A DNA stretch of 64,000 nucleotides from Flammeovirga pacifica (lineage in GTDB: Bacteria; Bacteroidota; Bacteroidia; Cytophagales; Flammeovirgaceae): the NCBI RefSeq assembly GCF_000807855.2, contig NZ_JRYR02000002.1, positions 1,455,429 to 1,519,428 of the forward strand, given 5' to 3'. Positions within the stretch are counted from its first letter, which is position 1; the number at the start of each line of letters is the position of its first letter. Below, piece by piece: positions 1 through 9,689 of the stretch. The translations under genes were made by a program, and so were the position numbers. The notes under the pieces are model-generated. The model made no database searches. It saw only the letters and a list, made by a program, of their open reading frames with translations, and was not told the DNA's origin.

Positions 1-330
1 TAATTTTTCTAGCCAACCAATAGAAGGTGCTTTTTTTACATCCAATTTATGTTCCTTTATACGGATTAAGACTCTATGCGATAATTCACGGTATTCTTTC
101 CTAAACTCACGTTGTTCTTGAAAAGAATTGCCTGAGAACTTTTTCTTTAAATAGCCCTGAATTTCATGCAATAAATCTAAACCGTTCTTGTACATTTCAT
201 CTACTAAAACATACTTTCCATTTTCTAAACTTTTGATAGTCTCACCGATCGGAGAGTTCTCTGTAAAAGTTGAAAACTTTATATCTGAACCAACAGGAGT
301 TGGTTTATTGATCTTTATTTCCGAATTCAT
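1..330 (-). CDS. Hypothetical protein, 3' end beyond window
   Basis: I read this leftward frame directly: an ATG at 328-330 opens 110 codons without a stop up to the window edge, so the C-terminus is missing. The protein begins MNSEIKINKPTPVG and is rich in Lys, Glu and Arg, with a probable helical stretch (KEYRELSHRVLIRIKEH). It has no signal peptide or membrane segment, which suggests a cytoplasmic protein. I do not recognise a family. It is divergent from the methyltransferase at 936, with about 600 bases between them. The reading frame is convincing because the codon pattern stays protein-like over the whole length. Confidence 0.6.
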   Translation of the reverse strand, partial: MNSEIKINKPTPVGSDIKFSTFTENSPIGETIKSLENGKYVLVDEMYKNGLDLLHEIQGYLKKKFSGNSFQEQREFRKEYRELSHRVLIRIKEHKLDVKKAPSIGWLEKL

Positions 331-935
331 ATATTATGTATTTTTAACATTTTGATTGAAATTATCCCTGTTCTCTTACTTCAAATCTCCAATTTACCGC
401 GTGATAATGCTCAATAAAGTATAAAATCGGGGTTCTTTCTTAAACTAGTAAAATTTAAGTGATAAGAAGAGGAACATGTTAAAGAAAAAAATATCTCAAC
501 CCTCGAATGAAATACTATGTTTTAAGCACATCACTAATTTTATCCAAACAACTTTAACCCTAATCCTTTCATTTTTTTCACTCTCTTTCTGTATAAATTT
601 AATACTCTACAGTATTTATCAATCATCAAAAAAACTTGTAATGGACATGTTCGCCAATCTCAATACACTCTTAATTTAAATGACGTAAAAGAAGTAAGAA
701 TTAAAAAGTATACGATAAGTGTATTGGGAATCGTAATTATTCTGTACAAAATATTGCAAATTATTAATTTTAATATAATTTCAATCACAACACCCTGATA
801 AACAACTCTTTGAAATCGTCTTTATTTTGAATCTTTATGATGACACTTTAAAACTAGCTTGTATGTTTGTGAAAGAACAAACGAGTAATTTTTTTTTGAA
901 TTACTTTATTTAATTAACAAAAGCTACTATTTATC
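331..935. other. Intergenic region, no supported gene
   Basis: AT-rich spacer between two divergent genes. A 67-codon frame (476-679, plus) encodes a hydrophobic, Leu/Ile/Phe/Ser-rich peptide of the kind random AT-rich DNA gives, so I do not call it. A short inverted repeat (AGTAATT ... AATTACT, about 884-905) lies just before the methyltransferase. No clear promoter box could be fixed. Confidence 0.5.
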
Positions 936-1718
936 ATGAGTAAAGTTATCCAACGTAAAAAGCAATCTAATTCCGTCTATGACAGACGTTCATTAGCTAT
1001 TGATTACAAACACCTACCCTCCATCTTAAAAAAAGGTTTGAGAGTACTTGATGTGGGTTGTGCCACAGGGTCTATTACTAAAGATATCGCTAATTTAGTT
1101 GGTGCATCTGGAAAAGTGATTGGTATAGATCACACAAAACACATGATTGATGACGGTAATGATGCCTATTGTGAGACCAAAAAACTAGAATTATTGCACA
1201 GTGATCTCTATTCTTACGAACCATCAGAACCTTTTGATTTAATTGTAAGTGCAAGGGTAATACAATGGATGGAAAACCCAATAAATGCCTTATTGAAGAT
1301 CAAAAGTATGTTGAAACCCGGAGGGCAAATTTCTATTTTAGATTATAATCATGAAAGACTAGAATGGGTACCTCAACCACCCATTAGTATGCGTAACTTT
1401 TATCAGAGTTTTCTAAAATGGAGAGCTGATGCTGGAATGAATAATGCCATCGGTACAGATTTACCACATCTATTATCGCAAATAGGTTTTAAAAATATTG
1501 AAGTGGTCCCCTCTCATGAAGTATATACGCCTAAACGAGAAGATTTTGAAGAAAGAGTAAAAATTTGGTCAGAAGTAGCTAGTCTAAAACAGATTGCTGA
1601 TGAAGGATATATATCTGAATATAACCGATTAAGAGCCATTGATGACTACAACAATTGGGTAGAGAATGAGGCACAATTAATGAAAATGTTTTTATATGAT
1701 GTAAGAGGAACGTTATAA
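936..1718 (+). CDS. Class I SAM-dependent methyltransferase
   Basis: A 260-residue soluble protein with a Rossmann-type methyltransferase core. Motif I is visible as VLDVGCATGSITKDIA (residues about 37-52), the acidic end of the second strand as VIGIDHTKHMI, and the post-core motif as DLIVSARVIQWM followed by LKPGGQISILDY. It should bind S-adenosylmethionine and methylate a small molecule or a lipid-like acceptor; the fold resembles UbiE and trans-aconitate methyltransferases, but the substrate cannot be read from the sequence. The ATG at 936 fits the start of the conserved region and there is no signal peptide, so it is cytoplasmic. The gene stands alone and is not obviously tied to the polysaccharide genes. 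Confidence 0.85.
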   Translation: MSKVIQRKKQSNSVYDRRSLAIDYKHLPSILKKGLRVLDVGCATGSITKDIANLVGASGKVIGIDHTKHMIDDGNDAYCETKKLELLHSDLYSYEPSEPFDLIVSARVIQWMENPINALLKIKSMLKPGGQISILDYNHERLEWVPQPPISMRNFYQSFLKWRADAGMNNAIGTDLPHLLSQIGFKNIEVVPSHEVYTPKREDFEERVKIWSEVASLKQIADEGYISEYNRLRAIDDYNNWVENEAQLMKMFLYDVRGTL

Positions 1719-2030
1719 TCATCCTCAATATTCGATGAAGTTTTTTCTGATTTAGCCTCTACAAAATACACACAATAGGCTAATTGTCAATAATTTAAAA
1801 CAGAAACAGACAGGGTGTTGCCTTTTTTGTGATCATTTTGGTTAATTCTGTGATACTTTGTATTAGAATCTGTTCATCAAAAGTATTTATCTGTTCTTAT
1901 GACTAAGCCTCGAATGGTATGTTTGTATTGTAATAACAATGTATCGTCAAATGTATTTATACTATAGACAGTATCATTTTGAGCAGAATAAAGAAGTGTG
2001 ACTTTCTTATTACAGATAACATTTTTCCTA

Positions 2031-2059
2031 AAAAAGGCTTCTTAATAGAAGCTTTTTTT
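2031..2059 (+). terminator. Intrinsic terminator-like hairpin before the beta-helix gene
   Basis: GCTTCT (2037-2042), loop TAAT, AGAAGC (2047-2052), then seven T. An A-tract precedes the stem. It lies about 310 bases after the methyltransferase and only 38 bases before the ATG at 2098, so it either ends a long upstream transcript or acts as an attenuator in the leader of the next gene. The rest of 1719-2030 holds no supported gene. Confidence 0.65.
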
Positions 2060-2097
2060 GTTTAGTCTCTAATGCAATTCACTAATAAACTATTGAA

Positions 2098-4671
2098 ATG
2101 AAAAAACTAATACTACTATTACTTCTACTTCAACCCCTCTTAGTTTGGAGTACTAATATTAATGTGGAAGCCGAAGATTGTGATTACGATCCCAATGGCC
2201 TTATACAGTCTAATGATAATGCCTCCAATAAAACATTTATAAAATTAACAGATGGTTTATCATTAAAACTTTTACTTCAAGATATACCAGAGGATGGAGA
2301 TTATCAACTTCAAATTTTTCATTTTAATGGAGGTATAACTCAATCATTTTCTTTAAAAGTGAATGATCAAGCGTCAGAAGATCAAGAATTATTACCTTCA
2401 AATTGGGCTTATGAAGCACCCGCACAATCAACGATCGTAAAAATTCAATTAAAAAAAGGTTTAAATACCCTTCAATTTACTGCAGGAACTAGTGCCTTAT
2501 TATTAGATCATTTTTATGTTTTTAAAAATGATATGTCAGAAGGTCCTCAAACCTATTATTTTAGTCAAGAGGGGGATGATAACAATTTAGGTACCCTCGC
2601 ATCTCCTTGGAAAACTTTAGAAAAAGCAACTCAAATTGCCAACACTATTCAAAGTGGTGGTCGTCTAAAAGCAGGTGATCAATTACTGTTTAGAAAAGGA
2701 GATCTTTTTGAAGGTAATTTTATTGTAAGAAGTACAGGAACAAAAGAGAATCCTATCAAAATAAGTAGCTATGGAGAAGGAGAACTTCCTATTATTTCTG
2801 GATCAGGAAATATTGAAGGTGGAGATTACCTGGAAGCCATAAAATACATTAATGCTTCTCATATTATTCTATCAGATATTTGGGTGAAAAACGATAGAAA
2901 GAACTTTGATCGATTTAATAATGGACACGATAAAAGTTTTGGTATTCTAGTAACAGCCAACAAATGGGGAGCATCGATTTCTCAAAACCTTGTTTTCAAA
3001 AGATTAAAAGTAACAGATGTATTTGGTCAATCTATTCCAAAAGAGTTTAACTCTTTAAATGTAACCGGTATTCGTTTTGAATCTGATAGTAATACTATAG
3101 ATAAAGAAATAACCATTAGAGACGTCTTGGTAGAAGACTGTTTTTTCACTTATATAGGTAAAGCTGGGGTTTGGTCTATTCATAAAGGAAAAAATACTGA
3201 AAAAGATAGCGTGAATAGATCGATCAATTTTATCATTAAGAATAATAACTTCTATAAAACTGGTGGTTCTGGGGTCATTTTATCCAAAGTACATAATGCT
3301 TTAGTTGAAAATAATACCTTTGACCATAGTGGATTTAGTACCGTAGATGAACCTAGGTTAGTGGGTAGAGGAAGTGGTATGTGGGTGTTCTCATCAAGGA
3401 ATATTGTGGCACAATACAATGCTTCCTACAGTATTCGAGGTGCTGGCGATTCTTATGGTATGCATATCGACTTTGGAAATAAAAACATTATTTATCAATA
3501 CAATTATTCGGAAGATAGTGAGGGCGGTTTCGTCGAAATTCTAGGCGATAATCATAATGTGACCTATCGTTTTTGTGTGAGTGTAAACGATAGTTTTAGG
3601 GATTTTCATGGTAGTACATTATGGACTTCAGGCTTTGTGGGAACCACAACTATTGATGGTGTAAAAGTACCTAGAGATCCCATTCCGTCTGATGGAGTAT
3701 ACATCTATAACAATACCGTTTACTTAAATAATGAGTTTACTCCAAGTATCCGAATGTTTAGTAAAAACACCTATATCTATAACAATATTTTTGTTCATGA
3801 AGGAAGTGGTAGTATTGGCGAGAAACTGGAGTTGGACATGCAAGGTGATTTTATCCTTTCGAATAACCTTTTTAAAGGGACTATTAATGAGAGTTTCACC
3901 AATTTAGATAAAAAAGCTATTTATACTGATCCTCAGTTTATAGATAAAGGTGTTAGTAATAAGGAAGGCTATCAAATTAAACCTGAAAGTGTGGCCATCA
4001 ATAATGGAAAATCATTTAAAGAACCTGTATTTTCATTTTTAGGTAAAGGTATTTTTAAAGATGTCCCAGCTTCACCTAATCAAGATACTTTTGGTCATTG
4101 GTTAAACATTGAGGAGCTACCTCCCAATGTGGGGGCAGACAATAATTACAATTCTTCGAATAGTAATATTCAACTTGTTTTCAATGGGCATCCAGAAAAA
4201 ATGAAGGTGGGTAAAGAGTTACAATTGTTGGCTGTTATTGTTCCAAATACCATTGATATAGATGATTTGGTCTTTAAAGTAGATCGCCCTGAGGTAGGGA
4301 CTATTGATCAAAATGGACTTTTAAAATCGATTTCTGAAGGAGTGATAAAAATTACAGTATCCTCGGAGGCCCATCAGGTAGAAGCAACTACAACTGTAGA
4401 AGTAATCTCCGATGAAGTGACTTCATTGCCCTCTCAAAAGGAAAGACTTTCTATCTACCCGAATCCGAATAATGGTAAATTTAAAATACATCAGAAAGAA
4501 GCAAGAGGTAGTGAGTTACTGGTTTTTGATCCTATGGGTAAAAAGGTTTTCTCTCAAGTCCTATCAGCTGAGATAACTGAAATACAATTACCTCCTTCTT
4601 TAAAAGGAGTACATATCGTAAAATTAATTACTAAAAATAAAATGATTATTTACAAGATGATCATTCAATAA
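2098..4671 (+). CDS. T9SS-secreted right-handed beta-helix protein, putative polysaccharide-active enzyme
   Basis: 857 residues. Order seen: signal peptide (1-18); a CBM6/CBM35-like beta-sandwich (about 20-145, starting INVEAEDCDYD); a right-handed parallel beta-helix (about 150-660) introduced by the typical YYFSQEGDDNNLGTLASPWK entry motif and many N-x-F/I-x-x-N turns; a Big_2-like Ig domain (about 690-780); and a T9SS tail (YPNPNNGKF ... HIVKLITKN, last 75 residues). The tail implies export across the outer membrane and surface attachment or release. The helix resembles polysaccharide lyases and glycosidases, but no named family could be assigned. Residues 423-501 align without gaps to the lipoprotein at 41474-43108 (39 of 79 identical by hand count), so the two are paralogs. 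It probably acts on the locus's galactan. Followed by a sulfatase on the same strand. Confidence 0.8.
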   Translation: MKKLILLLLLLQPLLVWSTNINVEAEDCDYDPNGLIQSNDNASNKTFIKLTDGLSLKLLLQDIPEDGDYQLQIFHFNGGITQSFSLKVNDQASEDQELLPSNWAYEAPAQSTIVKIQLKKGLNTLQFTAGTSALLLDHFYVFKNDMSEGPQTYYFSQEGDDNNLGTLASPWKTLEKATQIANTIQSGGRLKAGDQLLFRKGDLFEGNFIVRSTGTKENPIKISSYGEGELPIISGSGNIEGGDYLEAIKYINASHIILSDIWVKNDRKNFDRFNNGHDKSFGILVTANKWGASISQNLVFKRLKVTDVFGQSIPKEFNSLNVTGIRFESDSNTIDKEITIRDVLVEDCFFTYIGKAGVWSIHKGKNTEKDSVNRSINFIIKNNNFYKTGGSGVILSKVHNALVENNTFDHSGFSTVDEPRLVGRGSGMWVFSSRNIVAQYNASYSIRGAGDSYGMHIDFGNKNIIYQYNYSEDSEGGFVEILGDNHNVTYRFCVSVNDSFRDFHGSTLWTSGFVGTTTIDGVKVPRDPIPSDGVYIYNNTVYLNNEFTPSIRMFSKNTYIYNNIFVHEGSGSIGEKLELDMQGDFILSNNLFKGTINESFTNLDKKAIYTDPQFIDKGVSNKEGYQIKPESVAINNGKSFKEPVFSFLGKGIFKDVPASPNQDTFGHWLNIEELPPNVGADNNYNSSNSNIQLVFNGHPEKMKVGKELQLLAVIVPNTIDIDDLVFKVDRPEVGTIDQNGLLKSISEGVIKITVSSEAHQVEATTTVEVISDEVTSLPSQKERLSIYPNPNNGKFKIHQKEARGSELLVFDPMGKKVFSQVLSAEITEIQLPPSLKGVHIVKLITKNKMIIYKMIIQ

Positions 4672-4820
4672 TATCCATCATTAGATAGTAAAAATTAGCA
4701 TAAATCAATCGCAATTTTACACATATCTTCATAATCAATTATAACATTAATGTTTTCTATTTCAAGGATGATTAATGATTATATTTAGTTGTGACATCAA
4801 TAACACCAATTTTTTAAAGT

Positions 4821-6236
4821 ATGAAAAAATTAACCTTTACTGTCATCTTAGTAGCCATAGCCATTATTGGAGCTGCGATGATGAGTTTAAATGATCAGCC
4901 GGTAAAAAAGAAAAAAACACCACCAAACCTTATTGTTATTATGGTAGATGACATGGGTTGGTTTGATGTTGGGTTTAATGGCTGCAAAGATATCCCTACT
5001 CCTAACATTGATAGAATTGCCAATGAAGGTGCTCGATTTAATGAGGGTTATGTTACTTTTCCTGTTTGTGGACCAAGTAGAGCTGGCTTCCTAACAGGCC
5101 GTTATCAAGATAGATTTGGTTATACTACTAACCCATCTATTGATCCTAATAATGCTGTATCTGGGCTTCCTGTAGAAGAGCAAACCATAGCTAACGTTTT
5201 AAAAAAAGCAGATTATAATAGTGCAATTATTGGGAAGTGGCATATGGGTACTCACCCTAACTTTCATCCTTTAAAAAGAGGATTTGATTATTTCTATGGA
5301 TTCCTTTCTGGTGGTCATAACTATATGCCTGAGATGCTTACTTTAAATGACTTATCTGAGGTATCGAAAAAATGGGAATGGTATAAAACAAAGATTATCG
5401 AAAACCATGATAAAGTAGAAATTGATGATTATTTAACGGATGAACTAACAGACGCATCCATTCGATATATCAAAAAACAAACTAAAAAAGATCAACACTT
5501 TATGGTCTATTTGGCCTATAATGCTCCTCATACACCTTTACAGGCTACAGAGAAATACTTGAATCGTTTCCCAAACATCAAGAATAAAAAAAGAAAAACA
5601 TATGCTGCTATGGTAAGTGCTGTGGATGATGGAGTGGGTAGAATATTAAAAACCCTAGAGGAAGAGAATATTGATGAAAATACATTAGTAGTCTTTTTAT
5701 CAGATAATGGTGGTGCAAAAAATAATGCTTCAATTAACCTTCCTCTAAGAGGGAAAAAAGGAGATTTATATGAGGGTGGTGTTCGTGTACCTTTTGCTAT
5801 GCGATGGAAAGGTACAATCCCAGCGAAAGTAGATTACAAACAACCTATTTCCTCTTTGGATATCATGGCTACAATAGTCGCTCAGAATAAGATTAAAATA
5901 GGCAAAGAAAGACCACTTGATGGCGTGAATTTAATTCCTTATTTAAACGGCACAAAAAATAGTGCTCCTCACGATTATTTATTCTGGAGAAAATGGGAAA
6001 AGAACTACATGGCGATCCGAAACGGAAATTATAAATTAGTGGCCAATAGTGATTGGAAAAACAACCCTACAGAATTATACAATATCTCAGAAGATATGTC
6101 TGAAACAAAAAATATTAAAGACGATCACGATCAACTTTCGAAAGAACTCACAAGCCAATGGGAAGCATGGAATAGTGAATTAAAAGATCGTGTTTTTCCA
6201 ACATTAAATGAAGATAAATGGTGGGGATTAGAGTAA
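4821..6236 (+). CDS. Sulfatase, family S1 (formylglycine type)
   Basis: 471 residues. The N-terminus has a hydrophobic signal/anchor (about 5-22). The metal site opens with VIMVDDMGW, and the activation motif CGPSRAGFLTGR places the formylglycine-forming cysteine at residue 83. Later hallmarks are GKWHMG, NAPHTPLQ and FLSDNGG. Sulfatases of this class hydrolyse sulfate esters from glycans in the periplasm. A separate maturation enzyme must oxidise the cysteine; none is encoded in the window. It lies 149 bases after the beta-helix gene on the same strand and probably belongs to the same glycan programme. The sulfate position it attacks cannot be read from the sequence. Confidence 0.93.
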   Translation: MKKLTFTVILVAIAIIGAAMMSLNDQPVKKKKTPPNLIVIMVDDMGWFDVGFNGCKDIPTPNIDRIANEGARFNEGYVTFPVCGPSRAGFLTGRYQDRFGYTTNPSIDPNNAVSGLPVEEQTIANVLKKADYNSAIIGKWHMGTHPNFHPLKRGFDYFYGFLSGGHNYMPEMLTLNDLSEVSKKWEWYKTKIIENHDKVEIDDYLTDELTDASIRYIKKQTKKDQHFMVYLAYNAPHTPLQATEKYLNRFPNIKNKKRKTYAAMVSAVDDGVGRILKTLEEENIDENTLVVFLSDNGGAKNNASINLPLRGKKGDLYEGGVRVPFAMRWKGTIPAKVDYKQPISSLDIMATIVAQNKIKIGKERPLDGVNLIPYLNGTKNSAPHDYLFWRKWEKNYMAIRNGNYKLVANSDWKNNPTELYNISEDMSETKNIKDDHDQLSKELTSQWEAWNSELKDRVFPTLNEDKWWGLE

Positions 6237-6325
6237 TTTAATTGATCAATTTTCAGAATTAAAAAAGAAGATAGAATAAATAATTTTGTCTTCTATGTCT
6301 AGGATAGACATTAAACTGAATGTAG

Positions 6326-6374
6326 AGGTAATCTCTTTAGTCTTTAAAATAGATTAATGAGATTACCTTTTTTG
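6326..6374 (+). terminator. Intrinsic terminator after sulfatase
   Basis: Perfect 10-bp stem AGGTAATCTC (6326-6335) / GAGATTACCT (6359-6368) followed by a T-run. It sits between convergent genes and fits termination of the 4821-6236 transcript. Confidence 0.8.
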
Positions 6375-6426
6375 TTGATTAAGAAGTTAGAAACCTATTT
6401 GATAGGTAACAAAAACATTATTGAAA

Positions 6427-7683
6427 CTACTTTATGTCACAGGTTTCCGCTTCATCACCAATGCCCATTGTGTCTACAATTAATTGGAATAAATAATTGA
6501 GAGGATAAAAACGAAGAAACCACCCTAAAGTAGCATAAGCTAAATTGATATGTTCCAAAGCATGACCGATAGCGTTAACTCCTCTATATATATTTTGCTG
6601 ATGATCAACATAGGTTACCTTTGTAAGTATCTCTCCATTGTAAGTCGAAGCAGGTGCTATATTTAAATTTTGAGTATTCCGGTTGGTAAACCATTGTGCA
6701 ATATGAGAACATTGCTGACAATTCATATCAAAATATATGGTTCCTTTGGGTATAAATTTAGGTTGCCATAAAAAATACCATTTAGGCACTTTATCAATAT
6801 AATTTTGCCATTCTTCTCCATATCTTTTTGCCATATCTGGGTATTCCTGAAATTCAGAGACACCAAAAACATAAGCTATTGACACCACTGATCCTATCAA
6901 TAAAAAATAGGTTTCATGGTAGATGCAAAGTGGGATAAAGATCCATGTTAAAGACCATTGAATGGGATTTCTACAATAAGCATATACTCCTGTTGTGACT
7001 AATCTTTTGGTTTTATCGTAGGGAAAAGGTGTACCCCTCCCTTTAATCACTAAATCTTGGACGGCTACCAATGCAGGAAATACAATAATAAGTAGTACCT
7101 GTAAAAGTATGGGTGACCATGAATAGTTCACTTCAGAAATTAATTGATAATGGTTTAATAGAAATGGAAGCCCAATAATAATTAACCCTATCATCACTAT
7201 AACTTGACAAACAGCTCTAAACCATAAATAGATTGAATGATAACTGCTATAAGACCATAAATAAGAGGGTATAAATACAGTGAGGATCATAAGAACTTCG
7301 CCTATCAACCAATTTTCATGAAGTTCCAAAACCCCATACTTTTGAAGTAATGGCATAAAAATAATATCCATCCAAAAAACAGCAATAAACACTATCAAAA
7401 AGTGTTTCTTTAGGAGAAAAAAGCAAGGAATTACTCCCCATAAAATCACCCATAAGAAGTATAAATCAAAGGGCATTCCTAAAGCTGTACTTTCCGTGAA
7501 TTTCCAATATCCTTGATCAACCAAAATAAAATTAATAATTGGAAGCCATGTACCCACCAATAATGAAGCGTTAAACATGGCCCAATTTCTCTTTTCTTCT
7601 TGATGATTTCTGAGAGTTATATACCCCATGAAAAGTAGGGCAATAAAAACGAATACCGTTCTAATTATTTCTATTTCGTTCAA
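6427..7683 (-). CDS. Polytopic membrane protein: PEMT/ICMT-like domain fused to a DCC (DUF393) thiol domain
   Basis: 418 residues with about nine hydrophobic segments. Around residues 215-300 there is an isoprenylcysteine/phospholipid-methyltransferase-like block: TTGVYAYCRNPIQWSL, then a buried helix, then FGVSEFQEYPDMAKRYGEEW, matching the conserved RNP...E..L/Y..Y..Y layout of that superfamily. After residue 310 a second domain starts with GTIYFDMNCQQCSHI, whose D-x-x-C-x-x-C pattern and downstream RGVNAIGHAL fit the DCC/DUF393 thiol-disulfide family. Such a fusion suggests a membrane enzyme modifying a lipid or thiol, with redox chemistry attached; this is inference. Its start overlaps the end of the upstream gene (7661-8539) by 23 bases, so the two are co-translated. 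Confidence 0.65.
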   Translation of the reverse strand: MNEIEIIRTVFVFIALLFMGYITLRNHQEEKRNWAMFNASLLVGTWLPIINFILVDQGYWKFTESTALGMPFDLYFLWVILWGVIPCFFLLKKHFLIVFIAVFWMDIIFMPLLQKYGVLELHENWLIGEVLMILTVFIPSYLWSYSSYHSIYLWFRAVCQVIVMIGLIIIGLPFLLNHYQLISEVNYSWSPILLQVLLIIVFPALVAVQDLVIKGRGTPFPYDKTKRLVTTGVYAYCRNPIQWSLTWIFIPLCIYHETYFLLIGSVVSIAYVFGVSEFQEYPDMAKRYGEEWQNYIDKVPKWYFLWQPKFIPKGTIYFDMNCQQCSHIAQWFTNRNTQNLNIAPASTYNGEILTKVTYVDHQQNIYRGVNAIGHALEHINLAYATLGWFLRFYPLNYLFQLIVDTMGIGDEAETCDIK

Positions 7684-8539
7684 AATAAGAATGGATTAAA
7701 TGTTCGTTCATTACTGTTACGACCCATTTTTCTATAGGTTTAAAGTACCATTGCGGTCCTAAATCACAAGTATACTCAGACGTCCATGTGACTTGAGAAG
7801 TATTGATTTCTACTTTCACTTTTTTCCAAGTTAACCAATGATTCATATGGGTATCATCTTGAATAATTTTATAGACAACTTGCTGTTCAGAAACACTATC
7901 AATTTCTAAACTTAAAGTCCCTACTCCCTTCGTTCTTGATAAAAACTGTATCTGTCTTTGATCTCCTTTATTCATTCCTTGCCCAGTAATACTAATAGGC
8001 TGAGGAAAGCCCATTTTAAATATCGTAGGGTAGTCAATTTTAAAATCAGGTAACTGATGTAATGCTTCTAGAGAGACTTTTTTGCCTATATCTTTAGTTA
8101 CAGTAACAGTTTCTACTTCAGGAGTTTTGAGAATCCCTTGAGGTTGAAATAGAATAAATAAAACAGGTAAAAGCAAAAGAGAATAAGCTTTATTCTCCTC
8201 TTTTCTTTTTTTAATCCATTGCCAAACGAATACTATCAGAAAAGCTGATGCATAAAAAATTGGTGCAGCAATTAATACACAAATTACACCCTCCCCAAAA
8301 AGTATGGATGACATCAATAAAAATAATGTGATCACTTTAAAAGTAATACCGTAAATAGTTTTAGGAGCAGTAGAATACTTGATAACCAACAAGGTCATAA
8401 GGGTAGGTAAGCCCACAAACAAAAGTGATGTTTGCTCTAATTTTGATGAATTAATTACCCGAAATGCAATACTTGTAATGAAAAGTATTCCAACCAATAG
8501 ATATAATTTCTTCTTTGCTGTCTGAGAACTTGTTTTCAT
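7661..8539 (-). CDS. Membrane protein with C-terminal SRPBCC-like domain
   Basis: 292 residues. Five hydrophobic helices occupy roughly residues 10-140. The remainder (about 145-285) is soluble, starting with VTVTKDIGKKVSLEALHQL, and has alternating beta pattern and conserved-looking PQWYFKPIEKW, which looks like a polyketide-cyclase/SRPBCC ligand-binding fold; that assignment is tentative. The protein overlaps the next gene (fusion membrane protein) by 23 bases, so both are likely to work together in the membrane. No link to the sugar genes is visible. Confidence 0.6.
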   Translation of the reverse strand: MKTSSQTAKKKLYLLVGILFITSIAFRVINSSKLEQTSLLFVGLPTLMTLLVIKYSTAPKTIYGITFKVITLFLLMSSILFGEGVICVLIAAPIFYASAFLIVFVWQWIKKRKEENKAYSLLLLPVLFILFQPQGILKTPEVETVTVTKDIGKKVSLEALHQLPDFKIDYPTIFKMGFPQPISITGQGMNKGDQRQIQFLSRTKGVGTLSLEIDSVSEQQVVYKIIQDDTHMNHWLTWKKVKVEINTSQVTWTSEYTCDLGPQWYFKPIEKWVVTVMNEHLIHSYFERNRNN

Positions 8540-8739
8540 AGTTTAGTAGTTTGCTTATCCGTATAAAATTAAGAAATAAATTAGTTTTAAAAATATAACT
8601 TTAAAATAATAGGATGATTCACTTTAATCAAATAATATTCTAGTCTTACAATGAATCTTTTTAGTGATTTGTTGTTTTAAGTATCATCTGATTTAAAATA
8701 TTCATGGGGAAATGAAATACCTTACAGTTGTAAAGCAAG

Positions 8740-9513
8740 CTAATAGCTTTCTAAATACCTACTACTCATCCACCCACACTTTCGACTTAGACTAACTTTA
8801 TTATCCATAATAACAAACCACCAAACCCTTTCATCGCTTTTAAAAGTGGATACAACAACGCCTCTATCTCCCTTGTGATATTCTTCAATTATATTATCAT
8901 CTTGAATAAAAGGAGAGCTTCTTAGGTTATAATTATTATGTAATACTTTAAAGTTAAGCGCTTCAATATTACCATGTTTAGGGAAATACAATGTTTCAAT
9001 ATTGTATTGGATAGGACTAGAATGAGTAAAACTCAATTCGTCATTATTCTCTATCATCCACATAAAATTAAGGTCGAAAGTAATGCTTAGACAACAACCT
9101 TCATCTAGTGTGATAAACAAGGTAGATCCTGAAACCTTGTCTCGCTTTACTTTCAGTATACTTCCGTATGAACTAGCTATAACTTCAAATTTCCCATTTT
9201 CCTTATTCTCAAAAAAAAGAACTTGATTTCCATCTAAACCTGGGTTAGTAATTATTGGTCCATCATAGATAAAATCAATCAGAGAATCATTATTTAGATA
9301 AAAGGGATGAAATTCATCTAGATTACTCGAAGGATAGGTCTCCAATAACTTATTTAAAGTTTCTCTTTTAGATACATTATTTATTTTCAGTTCTATACCT
9401 TCATATGAGAAGGTATTTTCCTTTACAAATAGACTTATATCTTGTGAATAAATGAAGCTACTACTATAAAAAAGTACAATCGTAATGATACCAATAATTC
9501 TCTTTCTCATCAT
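8740..9513 (-). CDS. Exported protein with C-terminal bacterial SH3 domain
   Basis: 257 residues. A clear signal peptide (about 1-23, ending SFIYSQ) directs it out of the cytoplasm. The middle is an unassigned beta-rich domain. The last 65 residues look like a bacterial SH3 domain: NYNLRSSPFIQDDNIIEEY followed by KGDRGVVV and WWFVIM and CGWMSSRYLE. SH3_3-type domains bind cell-wall or other peptides. A CC pair (EGCCLSITF, about residue 133) is unusual. I do not know the function. It is alone, on the minus strand, with about 200 bases on the upstream side of its left-hand neighbour. Confidence 0.65.
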   Translation of the reverse strand: MMRKRIIGIITIVLFYSSSFIYSQDISLFVKENTFSYEGIELKINNVSKRETLNKLLETYPSSNLDEFHPFYLNNDSLIDFIYDGPIITNPGLDGNQVLFFENKENGKFEVIASSYGSILKVKRDKVSGSTLFITLDEGCCLSITFDLNFMWMIENNDELSFTHSSPIQYNIETLYFPKHGNIEALNFKVLHNNYNLRSSPFIQDDNIIEEYHKGDRGVVVSTFKSDERVWWFVIMDNKVSLSRKCGWMSSRYLESY

Positions 9514-9600
9514 GTACTATAGTTTGTTTGTTACTTGTATTCTTGTCAGGAAATTCTCAATAGTTAGACATATTAGACCAAATTAAATACAAAATACCTC

Positions 9601-9636
9601 AAATAAAAAACCGCCTCCAAATGAATGGAAACGGTT
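9601..9636 (-). terminator. Intrinsic terminator after GH2 gene
   Basis: On the minus strand AACCGTTTCCA pairs with TGGAGGCGGTT (11 bp counting two G-U pairs; loop of six) and is followed by a T-run. It is 54 bases beyond the stop of the GH2 gene at 9690. Confidence 0.75.
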
Positions 9637-9689
9637 GATAGTAATGCAAACCAGTTGTTATGCAAGATTTGGGCTGAGGTAATTACATA

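Noticed and set aside
476-679. 67-codon open frame between the first two genes
   Set aside because: Composition is that of AT-rich non-coding DNA, with no family, promoter or neighbour support.
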